From Pseudonocardiaceae bacterium YIM PH 21723 (GTDB lineage Bacteria > Actinomycetota > Actinomycetes > Mycobacteriales > Pseudonocardiaceae): a DNA stretch of 64,000 nt. A program made the position numbers and the translations under genes. The notes below the pieces were generated by a model. That model was not told where the DNA came from and did no database searches. It worked only from the letters and a program-made list of their open reading frames with translations. Positions 44,199 through 55,116 of this stretch are shown one piece after another; the stretch's first letter is position 1, and every line of letters begins with the position of its first letter. Location of the stretch: the NCBI GenBank assembly GCA_003600225.1, contig QZFT01000045.1:186001-250000 (forward strand), written 5' to 3'.

Positions 44199-45625
44199 AC
44201 CTCTCCTGCCAATAAGGTTTCCTTGATCAGCTTTCGATTCACCTTGCCGGTCGAGGTCAGCGGGAGTGCCCGCTCGACGATCTGGATGTGCGACGGGATC
44301 GCGGCCCTGGCCAGCCGCGCGGCGCAGTGCCGGCGCAGACCGAGTCCGGTCAGCCGCGCGTCCTTGCCGCGGACGACGGCGTGCAACCGTTGCCCCGCCT
44401 CGGGATCGGGCAGCGCGACCACGCCGACCTCGGCGACCTGGTCGTGCTCGGCGATCACCCGCTCGATGTCCTCGATGCTCACCCGCACGCCGCGCACCTT
44501 GACCTGGAAGTCGGTGCGCCCGACGAGCGTCAGCTCGCCCTCGGCGTCCCGGTGCACCAGGTCACCGCTGCGGAAGAACGTGTGGCCACCGGGTCCAGCG
44601 ACGAACCGATCCGCCGCCTCGCCGAGGTAGCCCCGCGTCTGGAAGGGCGTGGTCACCCACAGCTCACCGGTGCCCGGCCCGGTCAGCTCGCCCTCGTCGG
44701 TCATCAGCAGCGCGGTGACGCCCGGCAGTGGGTTGCCGAGCGGCACCACGTCCCGCGCGGCTGCCTCCGCGCCGTCGAAGGAGTGCAGGAAACTGTCGTT
44801 GGTCTCGGTGCACCCGTAGATGTTGTGGAACCGGGCGTTCGGGAAGATCCCGGGCAGCGCGGCCCGCAGCGCTCGTGGCGTGTGGTCGCCGGTGAGCACG
44901 ACGTGCCGCACGTCCGGATAGCCGCGGTCCTCCGCCGCCTCCGCGAGGATCCGGAAGAACATCGGCACGGCCTGGATCACGTGTGGCTCGCCGGTGTCCA
45001 GGAGGTCCATCAGGTACCGCGCGTTCACCGCGTGCCCGGAGTCGACCAGCGTCACCCGGCCGCCGGCCCGCAGCGTCGCCCAGATGTCGAGTAGGCACAG
45101 GTCGAAGTTGAGCGGCGCGTAGTTGAACACCGTGCTGTCCGGTCCGAGCCCGAACTCGGCGATGGCCCAGTCCATGAACCGCTCGGTGGCCGCCGCGTCG
45201 AGGGGCACCACCTTGGGCCGGCCGGTGGAGCCGGAGGTGGTCAGCAGGAACCTGACCGGGTCGCCGGGGTCGGTGGTCACCGCGGTCTCCCGCAGTGCGA
45301 TTCCGGCGTCGGTGGCGGTGGCGATCTGCCTGCACCCGGTGCGGGTGAGCAGGTCGTCCAGGGCCTCGGCTCCGAGGTCGGCGGCGGGCAGCAGTACCGG
45401 CCTGCCCGCCTGGACGCAGGCCAGCACGAACGCGATCGTCTCGGGGGACTTGGCCGCCGCCACCGCGATCGGTCCTGTTCCGGGAGCCGCGTCCAGGGTG
45501 GCCGTCGCCCGCTCGACCAGTCCGGCCAGCTCCGGGTAACCGACATCGTTGCCATGCCACCGGAGCGCTGGGGCATCCGGACGCTGGACGGCGTGCGCGA
45601 GCACGTCCTCCACCAGGGAGTTCAT
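44195..45625 (-). CDS. Free-standing adenylation enzyme (amino-acid/AMP ligase)
   Basis: A 476-residue ANL-family enzyme without fused carrier or condensation domains. Core motif A3 is LTTSGSTGRPKVVP (129-141). A4 begins FDLCLLDIW with Asp175 at the position that normally contacts the amino group. A5 is IYGCTETND (269-277), A7 is FRSGDL, A8 is GRTDFQVKVRGVRV, and A10 Lys is Lys461 (STGKVNRK). A tentative pocket reading is D-L-L-Q-V-T-I-D-S. The first three agree with prolyl enzymes such as PltF, but the others do not, so the substrate is open. It probably loads the ACP encoded next. Confidence 0.85.
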   Translation of the reverse strand: MNSLVEDVLAHAVQRPDAPALRWHGNDVGYPELAGLVERATATLDAAPGTGPIAVAAAKSPETIAFVLACVQAGRPVLLPAADLGAEALDDLLTRTGCRQIATATDAGIALRETAVTTDPGDPVRFLLTTSGSTGRPKVVPLDAAATERFMDWAIAEFGLGPDSTVFNYAPLNFDLCLLDIWATLRAGGRVTLVDSGHAVNARYLMDLLDTGEPHVIQAVPMFFRILAEAAEDRGYPDVRHVVLTGDHTPRALRAALPGIFPNARFHNIYGCTETNDSFLHSFDGAEAAARDVVPLGNPLPGVTALLMTDEGELTGPGTGELWVTTPFQTRGYLGEAADRFVAGPGGHTFFRSGDLVHRDAEGELTLVGRTDFQVKVRGVRVSIEDIERVIAEHDQVAEVGVVALPDPEAGQRLHAVVRGKDARLTGLGLRRHCAARLARAAIPSHIQIVERALPLTSTGKVNRKLIKETLLAGEV

Positions 45626-47046
45626 CGCGACGACCCGTCGGCGGGCCGCACGGCCCGGGTACCGCGGAACAGGTTGTCCGGGTCGTAGCGGCGCTTCACC
45701 TCGGTCAACCGGGTGTAGATGGCTGAGCCGTATGTCGCCTCGGCGCCGGCCGGGTCGTCGTCGAGCGAAATATAATTGACGTAACCGCCGGGGTGTTCCC
45801 ATTCCTGCAACGTGGAAATGCACCCACGCGCCCAGTATTTGCCGGTATCATCCATTTCCGGCGCATCCCAGGAACCGTACGCACTGACCATGAACGGCGC
45901 GTGTCGCTGCGGAAAAGCGGAACTTTCGCCGTCGGCCCGGGAAACCTGCCCGAGGAGGAACTCGATGTCAATCGATCCGGTGCGGGACGGGTTTTTCGCG
46001 GCGGAGTCGATGAGCCGATCGATCGCCTCATCCGGAAGTTCCGTCACATATCCGGACTTGGTGTAGTACCGTCGCCCGTCGGGCGAGCTCTCATCGGTCA
46101 TGGTCTGCAATTCCAGATAACTCAGGACCGACTCGCCGGCAACCCCCTCCGGCATGCGATCAAACAGTTCGCGGGCCTGCTGCGCACTCGTTTCATCGTC
46201 GGCCGAATATATTGCCAGCATGTCCAGCACCGGGCGATCGGCCAGTTCCTCCGGGATCTCGTCGCCCGGGCGGGCGTGCCGCAGCCCGCCGAGCAGGTGG
46301 AAGTCATCGGAGATGGTCGCGGTCGCGTCCCGGTAGGCCCGGAGCGCGATGGCAACGTTGTCGCCGGCGTAAAGCCCGGTGCGCAGGACCAGCCGGCCGA
46401 CCGGGCGCAGGGCGAGCCGGAACTTCGTCACGACGCCGAAGTTGCCGCCACCGCCACGCAGCGCCCAGAGCAGGTCCGGGTTCTCCGTCTCGGAGGTCTG
46501 CACGATCGTTCCATCGGCCAGCACCACCTCGGCGCCGATGATGTGATCGCAGGTCAGACCCCATTTACGGCAACGCCAGCCGTATCCGCCACCCAGCGCC
46601 AGCCCGCCGAGACCGGTGTAGGAGAACACCCCGGCCGGGCAGCACAGACCGTGCTCCGTGGTGGCGATGTCGACATCGCGCAGCAGGCAGCCGCCATCGG
46701 CCTCGGCGACCCGCGCATCCACGTCAACGTTGACTGAACGCATCAAGGAAAGGTCGATCATCACACCGCCGTCGGTGACCGAGGTACCGGCCACGTTGTG
46801 CCCGCCGCAACGCACGGACACATCCAGCTCGGCGCCGCGGGCGTACCGGATGGCCGCACTGACATCGGCGGCCGACCGGCAGCGCGCGATCAACGCGGGC
46901 TTGCGGTCGATCATCCCGTTCCAGATTCGCCGGACCGTGTCGAATTCCGCGTCATCCGGCGCGAGTAGCACCCCCTGAAATAATTCCCGCAATTGCCCTG
47001 CGGTCACAACGTCACGCATTACGTCCCCAGCGCTCGACGAACTCAA
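45622..47046 (-). CDS. BBE-like FAD-linked oxidoreductase, first gene of the operon
   Basis: A 474-residue berberine-bridge-enzyme-like flavoprotein. VSVRCGGHNVAG carries His83, the expected covalent FAD attachment. The second Cys of bicovalent members is not at the usual spacing; the sequence TGLGGLALGGGYGW matches the mono-covalent class. The C-terminal RRYDPDNLFR is the standard BBE end. Such enzymes oxidise alcohols, amines or rings with O2. The TTG at 47046 has GAGGAA 5 nt upstream; an ATG at 47019 is the alternative. It overlaps the adenylation gene by 4 nt. Confidence 0.82.
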   Translation of the reverse strand: MSSSSAGDVMRDVVTAGQLRELFQGVLLAPDDAEFDTVRRIWNGMIDRKPALIARCRSAADVSAAIRYARGAELDVSVRCGGHNVAGTSVTDGGVMIDLSLMRSVNVDVDARVAEADGGCLLRDVDIATTEHGLCCPAGVFSYTGLGGLALGGGYGWRCRKWGLTCDHIIGAEVVLADGTIVQTSETENPDLLWALRGGGGNFGVVTKFRLALRPVGRLVLRTGLYAGDNVAIALRAYRDATATISDDFHLLGGLRHARPGDEIPEELADRPVLDMLAIYSADDETSAQQARELFDRMPEGVAGESVLSYLELQTMTDESSPDGRRYYTKSGYVTELPDEAIDRLIDSAAKNPSRTGSIDIEFLLGQVSRADGESSAFPQRHAPFMVSAYGSWDAPEMDDTGKYWARGCISTLQEWEHPGGYVNYISLDDDPAGAEATYGSAIYTRLTEVKRRYDPDNLFRGTRAVRPADGSSR

Positions 47047-47443
47047 CGAAGTTCCTCACGTTTCTACGGACGGAAAAATCACAAACACATGTGAAGCCTG
47101 CACTTAAAAAGGCCGCTCAGCCGTCCCCACCCAGAATAGCTCCGACTACTCGCCCGTCCGCCAACCTCTCGGCCGGTGGCGAAAGTTGGAATTAGCCCGT
47201 CATGATGCGCGGCCGTCATCAACCGGCCGAAATCCATAAAACCACCGGATTGACCATGGAGGCAAGTGACGTGGAGTAGTCACGAAAGCATAAACTCGAA
47301 CGGAGCAGTTTTCGGCGGGAAAAGGGCAATTCGGAGTAATGATCGTTCCGGCACAAGAGTTGACAATGGCCGTAAACGGCTGCGTAGGACCGCTACAGCC
47401 CTGTCCGGTCACCGGAGAGGCCGGACGGATAGGCTAGGCAATC
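47047..47443. promoter_or_regulatory. Divergent promoter region between the ten-gene operon and mptB
   Basis: About 400 bases without a supported gene, A/T rich for this genome. On the plus side, ttgaca with a possible -10 (taggac) about 18-19 nt later lies just before mptB (near 47360-47390). On the minus side, acacatgtgaa (47089-47099) lies about 45 nt before the BBE gene; the same 11 bases occur in the dhbA promoter region as part of a palindrome. The original sufR-mptB boundary may be somewhere near here. Confidence 0.45.
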
Positions 47444-49024
47444 GTGGCGACCGGTAACCAGACGAGCGAACTGGACCCGCCCCAGGCGGACGATCCGGCC
47501 AGGGGTGGGAACACCGGCGTCGCCGAACTGAACGACGCCGAGTGCGAGCAGCTGTCGGTGGTACGCCGGTTCGGCACCACCGGGTCCCTGCTGATGGCAC
47601 TCGGCGGCATGGGCGCGGGCGCCACCCCGGTGATCGACAACCCGCTGCAGGGTGTGCGGCTGTTCGGCCTGGCCACCCGGCTGCCCACCGTTTCCCTGGC
47701 CGTCTGCTACCTGGGCATCGGCATGGTCATCCTGGCCTGGCTGTGGCTGGGCAGGCTGGTCGCCGCGCAGCGCGGCCGCCGGCTGTCCCGCAGCCAACTG
47801 GACCGCACCCTGGCGATGTGGACCGTCCCGCTGCTGTTCGGCCCGCCGATGTTCAGCACGGACGTCTACAGCTACCTCGCGCAGTGCAAGATCGTCGCCA
47901 AGGGCCTCAACCCGTACGAGATCGGCCCGGCACTGGCCCTCGGCACCGACGACCCCCTCGCGCGCGGCGTGCCCACGATCTGGCGGGACACCCCGTCGCC
48001 GTACGGCCCGTTCTTCTTCACCTACGGCCGCATCCCGGAGTGGCTGGCCGGGGACAACGTCATCGCGGGCGTGCTGCTGCACCGGCTGATCGCGCTGGCC
48101 GGCATCGGGATGATCGTCTGGGCGCTTCCCCGGCTCGCCAAGCGGTGCGGCGTCAACCCGGTGGCCGCGCTGTGGCTCGGCGCCGCCAATCCCCTGGTGC
48201 TCTTCCACCTGGTCAGCGGCGCGCACAACGAGGCACTGATGATCGGCCTGCTGATGGTCGGCTTCGAGATCGGCCTGCGCCCCGGCTGGCGGATGGTCGT
48301 GCTGGGCACCGCGCTGATCACCCTGGCGGCGGCCATCAAGATCACCGCCGCGCCCGCGCTCGGCTTCCTCGGCATCGCCCTCGCCCGCCGGCACGGTGGC
48401 CGGTGGCTGGACCTGGTCAAGTCCGCCGTGGGAATGGGTGTGGTCTTCGTTACGGTCTTCGGCGCGCTGGCGGTGGCCAACGGCCTCGGCTTCGGCTGGC
48501 TGCACGCCCTGGAGACCCCGAACAAGGTCAAGAGCTGGCTGTCCCCGGTCACCGCGCTGGGCATGACGACCACCGCCGTCGGCCAGGCGATGGGTCTGGG
48601 CAACCACGAGGACGCGGTCGTCGGCGTGGCCCGCACCCTGGGCACCGGCATCGCCGCGCTGACCGTGCTGGCGCTGCTGCTGATCTCGTTCCGCGGCAGG
48701 CCGTTCCCCCTGGAACCCCTGGCCGGACTGGGCGCCGCCCTCGGCGCGCTGCTGGTCCTCGGCCCGATCATGCACCCCTGGTACCCGCTCTGGGCGATGA
48801 TCCCCCTGGCAGCGGTGATCAAGTCTCCCCGGTTCACCAAGGCCGCGGTGATCATCACCGTGGTGGTGGCGATCTCCATCCCGTCCACCGGCGCCGGGTT
48901 CTTCGGCCGCGCCTACGTACTGCCCCTGGCCATCATCGCGGGCATCGTCATGCTGCTCGTGCCGTTGTGGTTCGTGCGGGGCAAACTACCCGAGCCCGCC
49001 CCGCTGCCCACGGCGAGGACATGA
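47444..49024 (+). CDS. mptB: Polyprenol-phosphomannose-dependent alpha-1,6-mannosyltransferase (MptB-like)
   Basis: A 526-residue GT-C membrane glycosyltransferase with about 12 hydrophobic segments. The extracytoplasmic loop motif FSTDVYSYLAQCKIVAKGLNPYE contains the catalytic Asp typical of MptA/MptB. SPYGPFFF and HPWYPLW near the end complete the family's pattern. MptB builds the proximal alpha-1,6-mannan of lipomannan/lipoarabinomannan-type glycolipids. In mycobacteria mptB (Rv1459c) is divergently adjacent to sufR. A GTG start at 47444 is the first good one. It runs into the ABC transporter genes with an 8-nt gap. Confidence 0.88.
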   Translation: MATGNQTSELDPPQADDPARGGNTGVAELNDAECEQLSVVRRFGTTGSLLMALGGMGAGATPVIDNPLQGVRLFGLATRLPTVSLAVCYLGIGMVILAWLWLGRLVAAQRGRRLSRSQLDRTLAMWTVPLLFGPPMFSTDVYSYLAQCKIVAKGLNPYEIGPALALGTDDPLARGVPTIWRDTPSPYGPFFFTYGRIPEWLAGDNVIAGVLLHRLIALAGIGMIVWALPRLAKRCGVNPVAALWLGAANPLVLFHLVSGAHNEALMIGLLMVGFEIGLRPGWRMVVLGTALITLAAAIKITAAPALGFLGIALARRHGGRWLDLVKSAVGMGVVFVTVFGALAVANGLGFGWLHALETPNKVKSWLSPVTALGMTTTAVGQAMGLGNHEDAVVGVARTLGTGIAALTVLALLLISFRGRPFPLEPLAGLGAALGALLVLGPIMHPWYPLWAMIPLAAVIKSPRFTKAAVIITVVVAISIPSTGAGFFGRAYVLPLAIIAGIVMLLVPLWFVRGKLPEPAPLPTART

Positions 49025-49031
49025 GTCACAG

Positions 49032-50024
49032 ATGACACGATTGTCGATTTCCGCTCCACACGCCTTAGGCTCTTCTGCTGTGGGTTCTCCCGTTGACGAC
49101 GCGGCCATCTCGGTTTCCGGGCTGGTCAAGAGGTATGGCAGCACGACGGCCGTGCACGGTCTCGACCTGATCGTGGAACCGGGCACGGTTTTCGCCCTGC
49201 TCGGCCCCAACGGTGCGGGCAAGACCACCACGGTGGAGACCTGCGAGGGATTCATCAAGCCCGACGAGGGCACCGTCCGCGTGCTGGGCCTGGACCCCGT
49301 CGCCGACGGCCCCAAGCTGCGCCCGCTGATCGGCGTCATGCCACAGGGGGGCGGCGCCTACCCGGGTGTGCGGGCCGACGAGATGCTGCGACTGGTCGCC
49401 TCCTGCGCCGCGAACCCCCTCGATCCGCGCTGGCTGCTGGACGTTCTCGGACTCACCGGCGCGGCACGTACCCCGTACAAGCGGCTCTCCGGCGGTCAGC
49501 AGCAGCGGCTCTCGCTGGCCTGCGCCATCATCGGCCGGCCCAAGCTGGTGTTCCTGGACGAGCCCACGGCCGGCCTGGACCCGCAGGCCCAGCACCTGGT
49601 CTGGGAGCTGGTGAACGCGCTGCGCGCCGACGGCGTCACCGTGCTGCTCACCACGCACCGGATGGAAGAGGCCGAACAACTCGCCGACCAGATCGCGATC
49701 ATCGACCGCGGCAGGCTCGTCACCCAGGGCAGCCCGGCCGAGCTCACCGCGATCGACCCGGAGGCCGACAGCCAGCAGCTGCGCTTCCGCTCCAACCCCA
49801 AGCTGGACCTTGAACTGCTGGCGGCGGCACTGCCCGAGGAGTGCAAGGTCGAGGAGACCGTACCCGGCCGCTACCTGGTCCAGGGGCCGATCACCCCGCA
49901 GGTGCTGTCCGCGGTCACCGCCTGGTGCGCGCAGCACGGGGTACTGGCCCACGAACTCAACGTCTCCCGCCGCACGCTGGAAGACGTCTTCCTGGAACTC
50001 ACCGGACGGGAACTGCGCTCATGA
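49032..50024 (+). CDS. ABC transporter ATP-binding protein (Rv1458c-like)
   Basis: A 330-residue ATPase. Walker A is GPNGAGKTTT, the signature is LSGGQQQRLS, Walker B is LVFLDEPTAGLDPQ, and the H-loop is LLTTHRMEEAEQ. It belongs to the daunorubicin-resistance-type group. An N-terminal extension of about 25 residues precedes the domain. It is coupled to the permease gene by a 4-nt overlap and follows mptB, the same order as Rv1459c-Rv1457c in mycobacteria, where the substrate is unknown. Confidence 0.9.
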   Translation: MTRLSISAPHALGSSAVGSPVDDAAISVSGLVKRYGSTTAVHGLDLIVEPGTVFALLGPNGAGKTTTVETCEGFIKPDEGTVRVLGLDPVADGPKLRPLIGVMPQGGGAYPGVRADEMLRLVASCAANPLDPRWLLDVLGLTGAARTPYKRLSGGQQQRLSLACAIIGRPKLVFLDEPTAGLDPQAQHLVWELVNALRADGVTVLLTTHRMEEAEQLADQIAIIDRGRLVTQGSPAELTAIDPEADSQQLRFRSNPKLDLELLAAALPEECKVEETVPGRYLVQGPITPQVLSAVTAWCAQHGVLAHELNVSRRTLEDVFLELTGRELRS

Positions 50025-50797
50025 CCACCTTTGAGCCAGGCACCTTCACCCCGGCCCCCGGCGTCGGCCGGATCGGGCCGATGCTCGCCACGCACGTGCG
50101 CACCGAGGCGCTGCTGGTGCTGCGGCACGGCGAACAGCTGCTGCTCACCCTGATCATCCCCCTCGCACTGCTGATCGCGGGCAGCGAGCTGAAGATCGTG
50201 CCGCTGCCCGAACCCCGCGTGGATCACGTGATCCCGGCCGTGCTGGCCCTCGCGGTCATGTCCACCGCGTTCACCGGACAGGCCATCTCCCTCGGCTTCG
50301 ACCGTCGCTACGGCGTGATCAAGCGGCTCGCCGCCACCGCCCTGCCACACTGGCTCCTCGTGGTCGGCCGGGTGCTGGCCACCTTCGTAGTGGTCGCCGT
50401 GCAGCTGATCGTGTTGTGCGGCACCGCCTTCGCCCTCGGCTGGCGCCCGCCGCTGGCCGGCCTCGGCTGGATGCTGCTGCTGATCGTGCTGGGCACCCTG
50501 GCGTTCGGCGCCCTCGGCGTGCTCATCGGCGGCTCGCTGCGCGCCGATGTGGTCCTGGCACTGGCCAACACCCTGTGGCTGGTCCTCCTGGTCGGCGGTG
50601 GCATCGCGCTGCCCACCTCCCGGCAGCCCGCCGGGATGGCCGGATTCGTCGAACTGCTGCCCTCCGCCGCGCTCACCAACGGCCTGCGGGACGCCCTGGT
50701 GGACGGCACCGGTCCCGGGATCGCGGTCGTCCTGGTGCTCCTGGCCTGGATCGGCGGCGCCGGCTGGCTGGCCAGCCGCACCATGAAGCTGAGCTAG
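50021..50797 (+). CDS. ABC-2 type permease (Rv1457c-like)
   Basis: A 258-residue membrane protein with about six helices, including LLLTLIIPLALLIAG, a central pair near VVGRVLATFVVVAVQLIVL, and IAVVLVLLAWIGGAGWL. The conserved LPSAALTNGLRDAL is the ABC-2 signature after TM5. With the ATPase it forms an exporter of unknown substrate. In mycobacteria a CtaA-type gene follows directly; here 9 kb of other genes intervene. Confidence 0.88.
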   Translation: MTTFEPGTFTPAPGVGRIGPMLATHVRTEALLVLRHGEQLLLTLIIPLALLIAGSELKIVPLPEPRVDHVIPAVLALAVMSTAFTGQAISLGFDRRYGVIKRLAATALPHWLLVVGRVLATFVVVAVQLIVLCGTAFALGWRPPLAGLGWMLLLIVLGTLAFGALGVLIGGSLRADVVLALANTLWLVLLVGGGIALPTSRQPAGMAGFVELLPSAALTNGLRDALVDGTGPGIAVVLVLLAWIGGAGWLASRTMKLS

Positions 50798-50806
50798 ACC
50801 GGACCC

Positions 50807-51391
50807 GTGCGCTGGATCTGGGGAGTGGCGACAGCCGCGGTCGCCGTACTGGCCTGGGGCGAGTGGCAGAACCGGCGCTGGTCACGGACCCTCACCCATG
50901 TCGGCAGCGGTACCTCCGAGGCCGTGGTGGTGCTGGGCTACCGCAACCCGCGCCCGCCGATCAACTTCGTCAACCGGTGGCGGGTCCATGCCGGGCTTCG
51001 ATCGATCACCTCGCCCAGCAGTCGGGTGATCTTCACCGGCGGCGCCACCGGGAGCGCCCCCGCGGAGGCCCGGATGATGGCCGACTACGCGCGGTCCACG
51101 CTCGGCTTCGACGGCCACGTGGTCATCGAGGACCAGAGCCGAACGACCTGGGAGAACGTGACCAACGTGATCCCGCTGCTCGACGGCATCGAGCGCATCA
51201 AGTTCGCCTCCGAGCCGGCCCACGCGCTCAAGGCCCGCGCCTACCTGATCCGGCAACGTCCCGATCTCGCGGAGCGGCTCGTCAGATCGGCCGACTACCG
51301 GCTCGGCGAGCGACTGGTGCTCAAACCGCTCCTCGCCCTGCACGGACTCCGCGGACTGCGTGGCGTCAACGACGAGATCTCGGGGTGGTGA
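50807..51391 (+). CDS. YdcF-family (DUF218) protein
   Basis: A 194-residue protein with one N-terminal membrane segment (residues about 3-17) and a DUF218 domain: AVVVLGYRNPRPPINFVN, VIFTGGATGSAPAEARMMADYA and VVIEDQSRTTWENV. The last contains the conserved S-x-x-T-x-x-N pattern. The family has an alpha/beta fold, is linked to envelope or ElyC-like functions, and has no known reaction. The GTG start at 50807 follows the permease by 9 nt. Confidence 0.82.
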   Translation: MRWIWGVATAAVAVLAWGEWQNRRWSRTLTHVGSGTSEAVVVLGYRNPRPPINFVNRWRVHAGLRSITSPSSRVIFTGGATGSAPAEARMMADYARSTLGFDGHVVIEDQSRTTWENVTNVIPLLDGIERIKFASEPAHALKARAYLIRQRPDLAERLVRSADYRLGERLVLKPLLALHGLRGLRGVNDEISGW

Positions 51392-51462
51392 GCTTCCGCT
51401 GCGCGCAAGGGTCGAACGTCACAGCACCGGTACCTCCAAAGCGACCAATGCAGCGCCTCTTC

Positions 51463-51613
51463 CTAGGTTAGCCTTACCTACGGTTTTTCCTTGATTTCAC
51501 ACATGTGAAACGGCAAAACCTATGCTCTGGCTCACTTTCCGCCACAAGTCCGGAAGTCGTGACCGAGCTGCAATCTGTTTAAAGTTAGGTAAGCCTAACT
51601 AAGTATTTATGAT
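51463..51613 (+). promoter_or_regulatory. Two iron boxes and promoter of the dhb operon
   Basis: Box A (51463-51481, ctaggttagccttacctac) and box B (51585-51603, ttaggtaagcctaactaag) each match about 15-16 of 19 positions of the DtxR/IdeR consensus. Box B covers the -35-like ttaggt (51585-51590), 17 nt before tatgat (51608-51613), so a bound repressor would block transcription. A palindrome ttcacacatgtgaa lies between the boxes near 51496-51511. Confidence 0.75.
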
Positions 51614-51654
51614 AGTTCCCGGGGATATAGGACACCATCGGGGGGACCCTGCGG

Positions 51655-52380
51655 ATGAACCGATTTGACGGAAAGGTCGCGCTGGTCACCGGTGCCGGAC
51701 AGGGCATCGGCGCGGCCGTCGCGCGCGCGTTGGCCGACCACGGAGCGATCGTCGCGGCCACCGACCTGAAGAACACCGAACGCACCCTGGACGTCACCGA
51801 TGCCGACGCGGTGGAACGCACCGTAGCGGAGATCGAGGACGAACTGGGGCCGATAGACATCGTCGTCAATGTGGCCGGAATCCTGCGCCCCAACAAGGCC
51901 ATTGACATGTCCACTCAGGACTGGAAAGACACGTTCGCGGTCAACACGGACGGCGTCTTCCACGTCAGCCAGGCCGCGGCGAGGCGGATGGTCCCCCGCA
52001 ACCGCGGAGTGATCATCACGGTGGGCTCCAACGCCACCGGGGTGCCTCGCGCCCAGATGGCCGCCTATGGGGCCTCGAAAGCCGCGGCGACCATGTTCAC
52101 CCGGATCCTCGGCCTGGAAGTGGCCGAGCACGGTATCCGGTGCAACATCGTCTCCCCGGGTTCCACCGACACCGAGATGCAGCGCGCCCTCTGGACGGAA
52201 GCGGGTGCGCAGCCGGTGATCGATGGGGACCTGGCCGCCCATCGCGTCGGAATTCCGTTGCGCCGTATCGCCGATCCCGCCGACATCGCGGACGCGGTGG
52301 TGTTCCTCGCCTCTGACCAGGCCAGGCACATCACGATGCAGAACCTGTATGTCGACGGTGGCGCCACCCTGTACGCCTAA
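51655..52380 (+). CDS. dhbA: 2,3-dihydro-2,3-dihydroxybenzoate dehydrogenase
   Basis: A 241-residue SDR of the EntA/DhbA type. [15 protein letters not shown] is the NAD-binding motif, VNVAGI and [13 protein letters not shown] contain the active residues, and the C-terminus reads [14 protein letters not shown]. It oxidises 2,3-dihydro-DHB to 2,3-dihydroxybenzoate. It is the first gene after the iron boxes and is followed by the isochorismate synthase gene. Assignment comes from family features plus the complete DHB context. Confidence 0.9.
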   Translation: MNRFDGKVALVTGAGQGIGAAVARALADHGAIVAATDLKNTERTLDVTDADAVERTVAEIEDELGPIDIVVNVAGILRPNKAIDMSTQDWKDTFAVNTDGVFHVSQAAARRMVPRNRGVIITVGSNATGVPRAQMAAYGASKAAATMFTRILGLEVAEHGIRCNIVSPGSTDTEMQRALWTEAGAQPVIDGDLAAHRVGIPLRRIADPADIADAVVFLASDQARHITMQNLYVDGGATLYA

Positions 52381-52388
52381 GGATGATC

Positions 52389-53500
52389 ATGACCTCGCAC
52401 ATTGCCCACTCACTCAGACCGGTGACCGACGACTACCAGACCGGCGGCTTCTTCTTCAGCTCACCGTCCGGTGTGCTGCTGGCCGACAGCCTGGGTGAAT
52501 CCCTGACCGGACAGCGGATCCCGACGGGCGCCCTCGCCGTCGGCGCCCTGCCGTTCGTCGATCCGGCCAGTTCGGAGGCCACCGTCCCGGCGCGACTGTC
52601 CATTCCGGACGGCGTGCGCCGCGCGGAGCCGCTGCACATCCGGCCGCTGCCCCCTCATCCCGGCACCGGAACCCACTGGATCGACCAGCACACGGACTCG
52701 GACGCCTACCTCACCGGCGTCTCGCGTGCCCTGGAACTGATGGCCGACGGCACACTGTCCAAAGTGGTCCTGGCCCGCACCCTGGAGCTGACCGCCGCCG
52801 AACCGATCGACCTGCGCCGGGTCCTCGGCGCACTGGCCGCACGGGACCCGCACGGCTACACCTTCGCCACCGACGTCGGCGGCCGCACGCTGATCGGCAC
52901 CAGCCCGGAACTGCTGATCCGCAAGACCGGGGACAGCGTCGTCTCCAATCCCCTGGCCGGTTCCCGGCCACGCAGCGCGGATCCGGAGAGCGACGGCCGC
53001 AACGCCACCGAACTGCTCGCCTCGGCCAAGGACCGCGCCGAACACGCGCACGTGGTCACCGCGGTGGCCGACGCGCTCGCCCCGTTCTGCCTGAACCTGA
53101 CGGTGCCCAGCGGCCCGGAACTGCTGCCCACCCCGGCGATGTGGCACCTGTCCACCCGCATCACCGGCGAACTGCGCGCGGACGTCACCTCCCTGGAACT
53201 GGCCTCCGCCCTGCACCCGACCCCCGCGGTGTGCGGCGTGCCGATGACCACGGCGCGCACGGTGATCAGCGAGCTGGAACCGTTCGCCCGCGACTACTAC
53301 ACCGGCCTGGTCGGCTGGATGGACGAGCACGGCGACGGTGAGTGGATCATCGCCCTGCGCTGCGGCGAGGTACACGACCGCACCCTGCGGCTCTACGCGG
53401 GCGCCGGCATCGTGCCCGGTTCCACCCCGGAGTCCGAACTGGCCGAGACCAGCGCCAAGTTCCGCACCTTCCTCGGCGCCCTCGGTATCCAGGAGGCTCG

Positions 53501-53504
<4 letters not shown>
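52389..53504 (+). CDS. dhbC: Isochorismate synthase
   Basis: A 371-residue chorismate-binding enzyme. [12 protein letters not shown] has the conserved Lys, [24 protein letters not shown], and [10 protein letters not shown] follow, and the acidic metal site is in [14 protein letters not shown]. It converts chorismate to isochorismate as the first step to DHB. The ATG at 52389 with AAGGA upstream is preferred to that at 52383. It overlaps dhbE by 4 nt. Confidence 0.93.
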
Positions 53505-55114
<1,610 letters not shown>

Positions 55115-55116
55115 TC

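Noticed and set aside
42371-45625. Definite pyrrole-2-carboxylate (prolyl) module
   Set aside because: Only the first three pocket residues agree with prolyl enzymes, so the substrate is left open.
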